A stretch of 64,000 nt of DNA, from the NCBI GenBank assembly GCA_016702555.1, contig JADJDV010000002.1:1-64000 (forward strand), in the 5' to 3' direction. The notes below the pieces were generated by a model. It worked only from the letters and a program-made list of their open reading frames with translations, was not told the DNA's origin and did not search any database. A program made the position numbers and the translations under genes. The stretch comes from Burkholderiales bacterium (GTDB lineage Bacteria > Pseudomonadota > Gammaproteobacteria > Burkholderiales > Burkholderiaceae_C). Below, one piece after another: positions 10,518-18,370 of this stretch. Position 1 is the first letter of the stretch, and the number at the start of each line of letters is the position of its first letter.

Positions 10518-13358
10518 ATGACCCGCAGCACAGTGGAAGGTTCGTGCACACAGACCCCGCCGGCCGCCGCGCATTCCCGTCTGGTGCAGCGCCTGCGCCG
10601 CCGCTACGAGGGCGAGCTGGCGCTGCTGCCCGCCGGCGCGCCGACGCGCCAGACCATGGCCGAGTGCCTGGCGGCGCTGGCCGGGCGCGGCCACGACGTC
10701 GGCGAGCGCCTGCGCATCCTGCGCCAGGCGGTGATGGAACGGCTGGTGGTGCTGGACTGCGAGCAGGCGGCGCCGCTGGGCGTCGTCACCGGCGCCGTCA
10801 CCGAGCTGGCCGAGCTGGCGCTGGACACCGCCTGCCACGAGGCCTTCGCCCAGCTCGATGAGCGCCACGGCGCACCTATCGCCGAGACCGGGGCACGCGC
10901 GCGCCTGTGGGTGATCGGCATGGGCAAGCTGGGCGCGCGCGAGCTCAACGTCTCCAGCGACATCGACCTGATCTACGTCTACGACGAAGACGGCGAAACC
11001 GCCGGCCGCGACGACGGCCGCGGCCGCATCTCGGTGCACGAGTACTTCACGCGCGCGGTCAAGCTGATCCAGGTGCTGATCGGCGACATCACCGAGCACG
11101 GCCTGGTGTTCCGGGTCGACCTGGCGCTGCGGCCGAACGGCAACTCCGGCCCCATCGTCTGCTCGCTCGACGCACTGGAGGAATACATGCTGGTGCAAGG
11201 GCGCGAGTGGGAGCGCTTCGCCTGGCTGAAAAGCCGCGCCATGGCGCCGCGCGCGGCGCTGGACGAGCGCGCGGCACAGGCGCTGCGCGGCGTGGTGCTG
11301 CCCTTCGTGTTCCGCAAGTACCTCGATTACGGCGTGTTCGAGTCGCTGCGCACGCTGCACCAGCAGATCCGCGACCACGCCAGCAAGCGCTCGGCCGGCC
11401 GGCCCGAGCGCGCCAACGACGTCAAGCTGTCGCGCGGCGGCATCCGCGAGATCGAGTTCATCGTGCAACTGCTGCAGGTGGTGCGCGGCGGCCAGTTTCC
11501 CGAGCTGCGCACGCGGCCGACGCTGCAGGCGCTGCAACGGGTGGCGCGCGCCGGCCTGATGCCGCGCGAGACCGCCGACCGGCTGGCCGAAGCCTACGTG
11601 TTCCTGCGCCGCGTCGAGCACCGCATCCAGTACCTGGACGACCAGCAGACCCACGTGCTGCCGACCGACGACGGCGATCTGGAGTGGATTGCGCGCACGC
11701 TCGGCTACGCCAGCGCCTGCCCCTTCCTGGGCGATCTGGACGCGCACCGCGAGTTCGTGGCCGAGGAGTTCGACCGCCTGCTCGGTGGCGACGCGCCCTG
11801 CAAGAGCTGCGGCAAGAACGGCGCCGAGCGCCGCGCCGCACCCGAGATCGAAGAGGTGGCGGCGCTGTTTCCCGAGCGCGCGCGGGCGCGCCTGGCCGAA
11901 TGGCAGCAGCACCCGCGCGTGCAGGCACTGCGCGACGAGGCGCGCGCGCGCCTGGTGCGGCTGCTGCAGCGCACCGCGCAATGGCTGGAGGAAGGCCGCG
12001 TCAGCGAAGAGGGCGTGCTGCGCCTGGCCGACTGGGTCGAGCCGCTGCTGCGGCGCGAGAGCTACATCGCCCTGCTGCTGGAGCGCCCGGCGGTGCACGA
12101 GCGCCTGCTGCGCGTGCTGGGCGCGGCGCGCTGGCCGGCGCGCTACCTGATGCAGCACCCCGGCGTGATCGACGAACTGGCCAGCCCGCACCTGGTCAGC
12201 GACCGCTTCGACGCCCAGGCCTTCGAGCACGAGCTGACGCTGCGCCAGCAGGCGCTGTCCACCACCGGCGAGGACGACGAGGAAAACCTGCTCAACCTGC
12301 TGCGGCGCGCGCTGCACGCCGAGATGTTCCGCACCCTGGTGCGCGACGTCGAAGGCCGCATCACGGTGGAGCAGGTGGCCGACGACCTGTCGGCGCTGGC
12401 CGACGCCATTCTGCGCCTCACCCTGAGCTGGTGCTGGCCGCGCCTGCGCCAGCACCACCGCGAGCGGCCCCGCTTCGGCTTCATCGCCTACGGCAAGCTG
12501 GGCGGCAAGGAACTGGGCTATGGCAGCGACCTGGACCTGGTGTTCGTGTTCGACGACGAGCACGAGGACGCGCAGGAAATCTACGGCGCGCTGGTGCGCA
12601 AGCTGATCACCTGGCTCACGGTGAAAACCGGCGAGGGCGATCTGTTCGAGATCGACACCGCGCTGCGCCCCAACGGCAGCTCCGGCCTGCTGGTCACCAG
12701 CATGGACGCCTACGCCGACTATCAGGAAAACCGCGGCAGCAACACCGCCTGGACCTGGGAGCATCAGGCGATGACCAGGGCCAGAATGGTGCCCCCACGC
12801 TGCCCTGCTTCGCAGGGTGCGCTGCCCCCCGAGGGGGCCGCGCCCGGCCTTGGGAGCGGCCCGGCGGCCGGGCAGGGGATCTCTGCCGACGCCGCGGCGC
12901 CAGATGCAGCCCCGGACAAGCTGACCGCCCGTTTCGACGCCGTGCGGCACGCCGTCATCACGGCGCCGCGCGACCACGCCGCGCTGCGCGCCGAGATCAT
13001 CGCCATGCGCGAGAAGATGCGCGCCGCGCACCCGGTCAAGGATGGCCTGTTCGACATCAAGCACAGCGCCGGCGGCATGGTCGACGCCGAGTTCGCCACG
13101 CAATACCTGGTGCTGGCGCACACCGCGCGACACCCGGCGCTGGCGCCCAACCTGGGCAACATCGCCCTGCTGCAACGCGCTGAAGCCGCCGGCCTGCTGC
13201 CGGCCGGCGTGGGCCAGGGCGCCGCCGATGCCTATCGCGAACTGCGCCGGCTGCAGCACCTGGCGCGCCTGGACGAGCAATCGACCCAGTTCCCGCCCGA
13301 GCGCGTGGCCACCGAGCGCGACGCCATCCTCGCGCTGTGGCAGGCCGTATTTGCGTAG
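10518..13358 (+). CDS. glnE: Bifunctional glutamine synthetase adenylyltransferase/deadenylase
   Basis: A 946-residue GlnE, which adds and removes AMP on glutamine synthetase according to the state of PII. The two nucleotidyltransferase halves are clear: an N-terminal deadenylase domain with GMGKLGARELNVSSDIDL near residue 133, and a C-terminal adenylylase domain with YGKLGGKELGYGSDLDLVF near 658. Each keeps the paired Asp residues that bind metal. Around residues 757-790 a Pro/Gly/Ala-rich stretch (GALPPEGAAPGLG) interrupts conserved sequence, between HQAMTRARMV and DKLTARFDAVR; it is encoded by a dispersed palindromic repeat. Start ATG at 10518 is chosen because the frame further upstream is antisense to yhdP; this start places the protein 74 bp from the divergent gene. 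Confidence 0.92.
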   Translation: MTRSTVEGSCTQTPPAAAHSRLVQRLRRRYEGELALLPAGAPTRQTMAECLAALAGRGHDVGERLRILRQAVMERLVVLDCEQAAPLGVVTGAVTELAELALDTACHEAFAQLDERHGAPIAETGARARLWVIGMGKLGARELNVSSDIDLIYVYDEDGETAGRDDGRGRISVHEYFTRAVKLIQVLIGDITEHGLVFRVDLALRPNGNSGPIVCSLDALEEYMLVQGREWERFAWLKSRAMAPRAALDERAAQALRGVVLPFVFRKYLDYGVFESLRTLHQQIRDHASKRSAGRPERANDVKLSRGGIREIEFIVQLLQVVRGGQFPELRTRPTLQALQRVARAGLMPRETADRLAEAYVFLRRVEHRIQYLDDQQTHVLPTDDGDLEWIARTLGYASACPFLGDLDAHREFVAEEFDRLLGGDAPCKSCGKNGAERRAAPEIEEVAALFPERARARLAEWQQHPRVQALRDEARARLVRLLQRTAQWLEEGRVSEEGVLRLADWVEPLLRRESYIALLLERPAVHERLLRVLGAARWPARYLMQHPGVIDELASPHLVSDRFDAQAFEHELTLRQQALSTTGEDDEENLLNLLRRALHAEMFRTLVRDVEGRITVEQVADDLSALADAILRLTLSWCWPRLRQHHRERPRFGFIAYGKLGGKELGYGSDLDLVFVFDDEHEDAQEIYGALVRKLITWLTVKTGEGDLFEIDTALRPNGSSGLLVTSMDAYADYQENRGSNTAWTWEHQAMTRARMVPPRCPASQGALPPEGAAPGLGSGPAAGQGISADAAAPDAAPDKLTARFDAVRHAVITAPRDHAALRAEIIAMREKMRAAHPVKDGLFDIKHSAGGMVDAEFATQYLVLAHTARHPALAPNLGNIALLQRAEAAGLLPAGVGQGAADAYRELRRLQHLARLDEQSTQFPPERVATERDAILALWQAVFA
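12792..12875. repeat. In-gene dispersed repeat (CCCCCACGC...CCCCCCGAGGGGG family) in glnE
   Basis: A block of small palindromes (CCCTGCTTCGCAGGG, GCCCCCCGAGGGGGC, CCGGCGGCCGG) sits inside glnE and keeps the frame. A clearly related copy, with the same order of palindromes, lies inside topB at 56296-56373. Both are read in the same phase and give LPPEGAxPGLG. Confidence 0.85.
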
Positions 13359-13396
13359 AGACGCCGTTGCCTCCCCGAGAAACACCAGAACGCCTT

Positions 13397-13468
13397 CACT
13401 CCCGCGCAGGCGGGAGTCCAGTGCCGATGCCAATGGCCGTCGCTGGACTCCCGCCTGCGCGGGAATGA
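13397..13468. repeat. Paired ATTCCC-type palindromes
   Basis: Two inverted copies of a roughly 25-bp palindromic unit (CTCCCGCGCAGGCGGGAG type, one with ATTCCC variation) face each other in the glnE-rhombosortase gap. They match the ATTCCC-N8-GGGAAT architecture of neisserial dRS3 elements. The pair can form a hairpin and may stop glnE transcription. Confidence 0.75.
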
Positions 13469-13505
13469 CCGGCGACATGCAGGCATCGAATTCGCACCGG
13501 CACCC

Positions 13506-14156
13506 ATGCGCGAACTCGCCTGGCCCGTCATCTGTGCACTGCTGATCGCCGCGGCCATCGCGGCGTGGCTGGCCGGGGTTGCCGGGCATCTGCCGCCGCA
13601 GCACTGGATCTGGCGCGCCGATCATTGGCGCGGGCAGCCGTGGACGCTGTGGACCGCCTCGCTGGTGCATTTTCTGCCCACCCATGGGCTGGCCAACGCC
13701 CTGGCGCTGGGTGCGCTGGCCGTCCTGGGCGTCGCGCTGCCGGCACCGCCGCGCGACGCGCTGGCGCTGCTGTTGGCCTGGCCGCTGGGCACGCTGGCGC
13801 TGCTGGCCTGGCCCACGGTCGGGGGTTACTACGGCCTGTCCGGCCTGGTGCACAGCGCCGCCGCCGTGCTGGCGGTGCGCGCGCTGCGGGCGCCATCGAC
13901 ACGCTGGCTCGGCCACCTGCTGGCGGCCGGGCTGGTGCTGAAACTGGGACTGGAACGCGGCTGGGCGCGGCCGGCCGGCTTCGACGCCGACTGGGGCTTC
14001 AACGTGGTGTACGCAGCGCACCTCACCGGCGCGCTGGTGGGCGCTGCAGCGGCGCTGCTGCTGGACATGGTCCGATTCAGGAGGTCATTCCCGCGACGGC
14101 GGGAATTCAGCCACCGTGCCGACTCCAACACTGGATTCCCGCCTTCGCGGGAATGA
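13506..14156 (+). CDS. Rhombosortase-like intramembrane serine protease
   Basis: A 216-residue polytopic membrane protein of the rhomboid superfamily resembling rhombosortases, which cleave GlyGly-CTERM tails from secreted proteins. It has an N-terminal helix (LAWPVICALLIAAAIAAWLA), the motif HFLPTHGLANALALG corresponding to the His/Asn region, the catalytic-serine motif YYGLSGLVHS, and a late helix with AAHLTGALVG carrying the likely catalytic His. The last 25 or so residues (RRSFPRRREFSH...FPPSRE) are encoded by a palindromic repeat at 14084-14157 and probably do not belong to the ancestral protein. A subtilase with a matching C-terminal signal lies at 21662-23500. Rhomboid membership is firm; the rhombosortase subtype is inferred. 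Confidence 0.75.
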   Translation: MRELAWPVICALLIAAAIAAWLAGVAGHLPPQHWIWRADHWRGQPWTLWTASLVHFLPTHGLANALALGALAVLGVALPAPPRDALALLLAWPLGTLALLAWPTVGGYYGLSGLVHSAAAVLAVRALRAPSTRWLGHLLAAGLVLKLGLERGWARPAGFDADWGFNVVYAAHLTGALVGAAAALLLDMVRFRRSFPRRREFSHRADSNTGFPPSRE

Positions 14157-14157
14157 C
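14084..14157. repeat. ATTCCC-type palindrome pair forming the 3' end of the rhombosortase gene
   Basis: Inverted units GTCATTCCCGCGACGGCGGG... and ...CCCGCCTTCGCGGGAATGAC flank a short loop. The rhombosortase stop codon (TGA at 14154-14156) falls within the right unit, so the repeat supplies the final codons. Confidence 0.8.
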
Positions 14158-14186
14158 GGTGACAAAACGCTGGGCGACAACCGAAA

Positions 14187-14789
14187 TCAATTCCGGTGCT
14201 TCGCCCACTTGGCCCGGATCGCGTCGGGAATCGACAGCGCGCGGGCGCCGGGCTCGACGTGCAGCCGCATGCCCGCCGCCAGCGGTCCGGGCGTCTCGAC
14301 CGCCAGGTAGAAGCCGCAGCGGGCCGAGCGCACCATCACGCGGGCGGCCTCGGCAAAGCCCATCACGACGATGAACTTGCCGCAGGGCTCGCGCGGCGCG
14401 GTCACGCGCAGCAGCACCTCGGAGCCCTCGAAGCGCAGACGGTCGCCTACCCACAGCTCGTGCTCCAGCAGGCCGGCCAGCGTCAGGTTCTCGCCCATGA
14501 AGCCGGGCGGCAACGCTTCATCGAACAGGCTGGCGCCGCGCGCCTGCCGTTCGTGGCGCCAGAACGCCAGGTGTTCCACCGGGTAGGCGTAGACCGCTTT
14601 CTGCAAGCCGCCATGCACGCTGAGGTCGGCCTGCTCGTCACCGTCCAGGTTCAAGGCCCGCGCCCACACCGGCCCGGCCACCGGCGTCTTGCGGATGCCG
14701 CTCAGCACAGTGCGCTCGCCCACGCGCAGTGGGCGAGCGGCACCGACGTTGACCGACAGCACGCGCGGCGGCGTGGGGTCGCCCGTCAC
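14187..14789 (-). CDS. MOSC domain protein (YiiM-like)
   Basis: A 200-residue MOSC protein, related to the C-terminal domain of molybdenum cofactor sulfurase and to YiiM. It shows the early VNVGAARPL, the HGGLQKAVYAYP motif, the GFMGENLTL motif, and the conserved cysteine in REPCGKF expected to handle sulfur or molybdenum cofactor. The C-terminal part is like the 3-alpha domain of YiiM-type proteins. Translation begins at a GTG (14789) overlapping the pepP stop as GTGA, so it is coupled to pepP. YiiM relatives reduce N-hydroxylated compounds; that activity here is only inferred. Confidence 0.85.
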   Translation of the reverse strand: MTGDPTPPRVLSVNVGAARPLRVGERTVLSGIRKTPVAGPVWARALNLDGDEQADLSVHGGLQKAVYAYPVEHLAFWRHERQARGASLFDEALPPGFMGENLTLAGLLEHELWVGDRLRFEGSEVLLRVTAPREPCGKFIVVMGFAEAARVMVRSARCGFYLAVETPGPLAAGMRLHVEPGARALSIPDAIRAKWAKHRN

Positions 14790-16165
14790 CGCATCAGCGC
14801 CTCGATCTCGTCCACCGCCACCGGCACGCCGCGCGAGATCAGCTCGCAGCCGCCCTCGGTCACCACCGCGTCGTCCTCGATGCGGATGCCGATGTTCCAG
14901 AACTCTTTCGGCACGCCCTCGCTCGGGCGCACGTACAGCCCGGGTTCGATGGTCAGCACCATGCCGGGGCGCAGGATGCGGCTGGGGCGATCGCGGATCA
15001 GCTCGTCCGACAGCGGGTCGCGCCGCTCGCTCACCTGACCAACTTCGCTGGGCTCGACGTAGCTGCCGCAGTCGTGCACGTCCATGCCCAGCCAGTGGCC
15101 GGTGCGGTGCATGTAGTAGGCGAAGTAGGCGCGGTCGGCGATGGCGTCATCCAGCGTGCCGTGGCGCTGGCGATCGAGCAGGCCGAGGTCGAGCAGGCCT
15201 TGCGTCAGCACCTTCACCGTGGCCTCGTGCGGGTCGGTGAAACGCGCGCCAGGCTTGGTGGCATCGATCGCTGCCTGCTGGCTGGCCAGCACCAGTTCGT
15301 AGAGCGCGCGCTGCGGTCCGCTGAATTTGCCATTGGCGGGAAAGGTGCGGGTGATGTCCGACGCGTAGCCGTCCAGCTCGCAGCCGGCGTCGATCAGCAC
15401 CAGCTCGCCATCGCGGATCGGCGCGGCGTCGGCGCGGTAGTGCAGCACGCAGGCGTTGGCGCCGGCGGCGACGATGCTGCCGTAGGCCGGCGCCTGCGAG
15501 CCGTGCTGGCGGAATTCGTGTAGCAACTCAGCGTCGAGGTGGTATTCGCGCACATCCTCGCCGGCGCGGATCATGCGCGCGCAGCACTGCATGGCGCGCA
15601 CGTGGGCGCCGGCGCTGATGCGGGCGGCACGGCGCATGATGTCCAGCTCGTGCGCGTCCTTGACGAGGCGCATCTCGTCCAGCGGCCCGCACAGGTCGCG
15701 CTGCGCGCCGGGCGCCAGCGCGCCGTAGCGCACACGCGCGCGCACTTTTTGCAGCCAGCCGTCAAGGCGGCCTTCCAGCCCGGCGTGGGTGGCGAAGGGA
15801 TACCAGACGGTGGTTTTGTTTTCCAGCAGGGCGGGCAGGCGCTGATCCAGCTCATCCACCGGATGGGCCTCGTCGACGCCCAGCGCCGTTGGCGCCGCCT
15901 CGGGACCGAGCCGGATGCCGTCCCAGATCTCGCGCTCGGCATCCTTGGGCTGGCAGAACAGCACGCTGCGGCCATCGCCGGTCAGCACCAGCCAGGCGTT
16001 CGGCTCGGCAAAGCCGCTCAGGTAATAGAAATAGCTGTCGTGCCGGTACAGATGGCCGCTGTCGCGGTTGCGCAGGCGTTCCGGCGCGGTCGGCACGAGG
16101 GCGATGCCGCCTTCGCCCAGTTGGGCGGCCAGGCGTGCGCGGCGTTGGGCGTAGATGGTGGGCAT
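14786..16165 (-). CDS. pepP: Xaa-Pro aminopeptidase (aminopeptidase P)
   Basis: A 459-residue M24 metallopeptidase that removes N-terminal residues preceding proline. The N-terminal domain begins MPTIYAQRRARLAAQLG. The five metal ligands are recognisable: Asp in LIDAGCELDGYASDITRTF (two Asp), His in HRTGHWLGMDVHD, Glu in TIEPGLYV, and Glu in GIRIEDD. The ATG at 16165 gives the family's usual N-terminus; the frame extends 25 codons further without similarity. In related Comamonadaceae this gene usually follows murU directly (general knowledge); here a tyrosinase gene on the other strand lies between them. Confidence 0.93.
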   Translation of the reverse strand: MPTIYAQRRARLAAQLGEGGIALVPTAPERLRNRDSGHLYRHDSYFYYLSGFAEPNAWLVLTGDGRSVLFCQPKDAEREIWDGIRLGPEAAPTALGVDEAHPVDELDQRLPALLENKTTVWYPFATHAGLEGRLDGWLQKVRARVRYGALAPGAQRDLCGPLDEMRLVKDAHELDIMRRAARISAGAHVRAMQCCARMIRAGEDVREYHLDAELLHEFRQHGSQAPAYGSIVAAGANACVLHYRADAAPIRDGELVLIDAGCELDGYASDITRTFPANGKFSGPQRALYELVLASQQAAIDATKPGARFTDPHEATVKVLTQGLLDLGLLDRQRHGTLDDAIADRAYFAYYMHRTGHWLGMDVHDCGSYVEPSEVGQVSERRDPLSDELIRDRPSRILRPGMVLTIEPGLYVRPSEGVPKEFWNIGIRIEDDAVVTEGGCELISRGVPVAVDEIEALMR

Positions 16166-16374
16166 CCGGCTATCGTACTGCGGCGCGCCACGCTCTTGCC
16201 GGCTGCCCGGGCCCGCCGCATCGTCGAAAACCAGCGCCACGCCACCAACAGATCACGGAGTTCAGGGATAGGCAAGCCGCCGCCAGTCGTGTCAAATCGT
16301 CTCACCGGGTGACGATACGCACGGCGTCACCGGCGTCCGGCACGACAAGCCCACACATCCGAGGAGACGCATCC

Positions 16375-17466
16375 ATGCAGCGCAGACGATTCCTTTTCAC
16401 CGGCCTGACCCTGGCCACGGCCAGCCTGGTGGGCTGTGGCGGTGGTGACGACGGCGATGCGGTGGTCCTGGCCACGCGCCGCGACGTCACCGGCCTGTCG
16501 GCCAGTGAGCGCCAGGCCTTCATCGATACCTTGCACGGGATGAAGCAGACGCCGTCGGCCTACCGGGCTGGCACCAACGCCTACGATTACTTCGTCAGCG
16601 CGCATGTGGAGGCATTCGAGAGCCATATGTCGAATGCCCACAGGGGCGCTGGCTTCCTGCCCTGGCACCGCGAGTTCCTGATGCGCTTCGAGCGTGAGAT
16701 GCGGCGCGTCTCGGGCGATCCCGGGATGTGCCTGCCCTACTGGGACTGGCAGCGGCCGGGTTCGTACCAGAGCATCTTCACCGACGACTTCCTGGGCGGC
16801 AATGGCGACCCCAGCGATCTGTACCTGGTCAAGACCGGCGCCTTCCGCGAGGGCGTGTGGGCCATGGGCGGCGATTTCGACGACACGCCGGACGAATTCC
16901 CCGACACCGACGGCGACGACGTGCCGGACATCGTCGGTCCGGACCGCCTCAGCCACCGTGGCCTGACCCGCTGCTACAACTTTCTGGGGCAGTACCGCGA
17001 CAGCCTGGAGATCATCGACCATTACATGGACCGGTATCCACTCGGCCGGGTGCTCAACTACCCCAACTACGACGCCGGGCCTTTCGACGAAATGATCGCT
17101 CGGTCCGAGGTCGACTTCTCGGATCCAGCCCAAGTGGCGGCATGGCAGCAGCTGATGGCGGATTCGACGTCGATCAGCATGCGCAAGTATCTGGAGGTGA
17201 GGCTGCACAACCCGGTGCACGGCATGATCGGCGGGCAGATGGGCACCGGCAGCTCACCCAACGACCCGGCCTTCTTCCTTCACCACTGCAACGTCGACCG
17301 CCTGTGGGATCTGTGGCAGCAACACCATGGCAATGCCGGCTACCCCACGGCCCAGCAGTCGCACATGAGCGGCCTCGGTGCCCGACTGGGCGTCTACGCC
17401 GAGGCCGTGCGCGTGGAAGACACCTTCGACCTCGCCGCGCACTCGGGCGTGCGCTACGAGGGCTGA
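16375..17466 (+). CDS. Tyrosinase-family copper protein, predicted exported lipoprotein
   Basis: A 363-residue type-3 copper protein. The N-terminus MQRRRFLFTGLTLATASLVGC has a twin-arginine-like RRRF motif and a lipobox (LVGC), suggesting Tat-type export and lipid anchoring. Copper A ligands are in SAHVEAF and HRGAGFLPWHREFLM; copper B ligands are in LHNPVHGMIGG and DPAFFLHHCNVDRLW. It should oxidise phenols. An unusual insertion near residues 165-185 (FPDTDGDDVPDIVGPD) resembles a calcium-binding loop. Its stop abuts the convergent murU stop with no gap. It separates murU from pepP, so it may be an acquired gene. Start chosen at the ATG after GAGGAGACGC. Confidence 0.88.
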   Translation: MQRRRFLFTGLTLATASLVGCGGGDDGDAVVLATRRDVTGLSASERQAFIDTLHGMKQTPSAYRAGTNAYDYFVSAHVEAFESHMSNAHRGAGFLPWHREFLMRFEREMRRVSGDPGMCLPYWDWQRPGSYQSIFTDDFLGGNGDPSDLYLVKTGAFREGVWAMGGDFDDTPDEFPDTDGDDVPDIVGPDRLSHRGLTRCYNFLGQYRDSLEIIDHYMDRYPLGRVLNYPNYDAGPFDEMIARSEVDFSDPAQVAAWQQLMADSTSISMRKYLEVRLHNPVHGMIGGQMGTGSSPNDPAFFLHHCNVDRLWDLWQQHHGNAGYPTAQQSHMSGLGARLGVYAEAVRVEDTFDLAAHSGVRYEG

Positions 17467-18228
17467 TCAGGCCGCCGCGCCGTTCAGCGCCGCCAGCCGC
17501 TCCGGCGTGCCGACGTCGGTCCAGGCGCCGGTGTACAGCTCGGCGCTGGCGCGGCCGGCGTCGATGGCGCGCCGCAGCAGCGGCGCCAGCGGCGCGGCCG
17601 TGCCCTGCGGGTTGCCGGGCAGGATGTCGCACCAGGGCGGCTCGAACAGCGCCCGCCGATACAGCGCGATGGTGCTGAAGGTGTGGCGCGTGCCGCCGGC
17701 CGGCGCCTGGTTCAGCGCCTGGCCGTCGGCGCCGATGGCGAAGTCGCCGCCCGGGTTGTGCGGCGGGTTGGGCACCAGCCACAGGTGCGCCAGCCGGCCG
17801 CCTTGCGCAAAGCGCTGCGCCGCCTGCGGCGTGATGGCGAACTCGGGCGCGAAGATGTCGCCCGCCAGCACCCAGAACACGTCGTCAGGCGCTGGTGCCA
17901 GCAGCGGCAGCGCGCGCACGATGCCGCCGGCGGTCTCCAGCGCATAGCCGAAGTCGCGCCCCTCGGCCGAGCAGCGGATCGGCGGCCCGTCCGCCAAGCC
18001 CTGGCAATGCGCCTCGATCTGCTCGCCCAGCCAGGCGGTGTTGACGACGATCTGCGCCAGGCCGCCACGCCGCAGCGCCTCGATCCACCATTGCAGCAGC
18101 GGCTTGCCCTGCACCGGCAGCAGCGGTTTGGGGCAGTGGTCGGTCAGCGGCCGCATGCGCTCGCCGCGGCCGGCCGCCAGGATCAGCGCGCGCGCCGACA
18201 GGGGTGGCGTGGCCTGGCCCAGCCTCAT
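17467..18228 (-). CDS. murU: N-acetylmuramate 1-phosphate uridylyltransferase (MurU-like)
   Basis: A 253-residue nucleotidyltransferase. The signature LAAGRGERMRPLTDHCPKPL binds the nucleotide, and NTAWLGEQIEAH, LETAGGIVRALPLL, NPPHNPGGDF and WTDVGTPERL follow the MurU pattern. MurU makes UDP-MurNAc from MurNAc-1-phosphate in cell-wall recycling. The usual partner kinase gene amgK is not adjacent: upstream is the divergent tkt. Start ATG at 18228 was chosen because the next upstream codons lack similarity and this ATG gives the family N-terminus (LSARALILAAGRGERM). Other sugar-phosphate nucleotidyltransferases are possible, but the local motifs favour MurU. Confidence 0.82.
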   Translation of the reverse strand: MRLGQATPPLSARALILAAGRGERMRPLTDHCPKPLLPVQGKPLLQWWIEALRRGGLAQIVVNTAWLGEQIEAHCQGLADGPPIRCSAEGRDFGYALETAGGIVRALPLLAPAPDDVFWVLAGDIFAPEFAITPQAAQRFAQGGRLAHLWLVPNPPHNPGGDFAIGADGQALNQAPAGGTRHTFSTIALYRRALFEPPWCDILPGNPQGTAAPLAPLLRRAIDAGRASAELYTGAWTDVGTPERLAALNGAAA

Positions 18229-18370
18229 GCGGCACCGGCGCGGCGCGGAAGGATCGGAGGGCAAAACCGCATGGCGCCGTACTGTAGGGCAAAGCGCGCG
18301 AAGGGGCTTCAGTAAAATCAGGGGTTTCCCGCAGCCGCGACCGATTTCCCTTTCTCGGAGCCCCCTCCCG

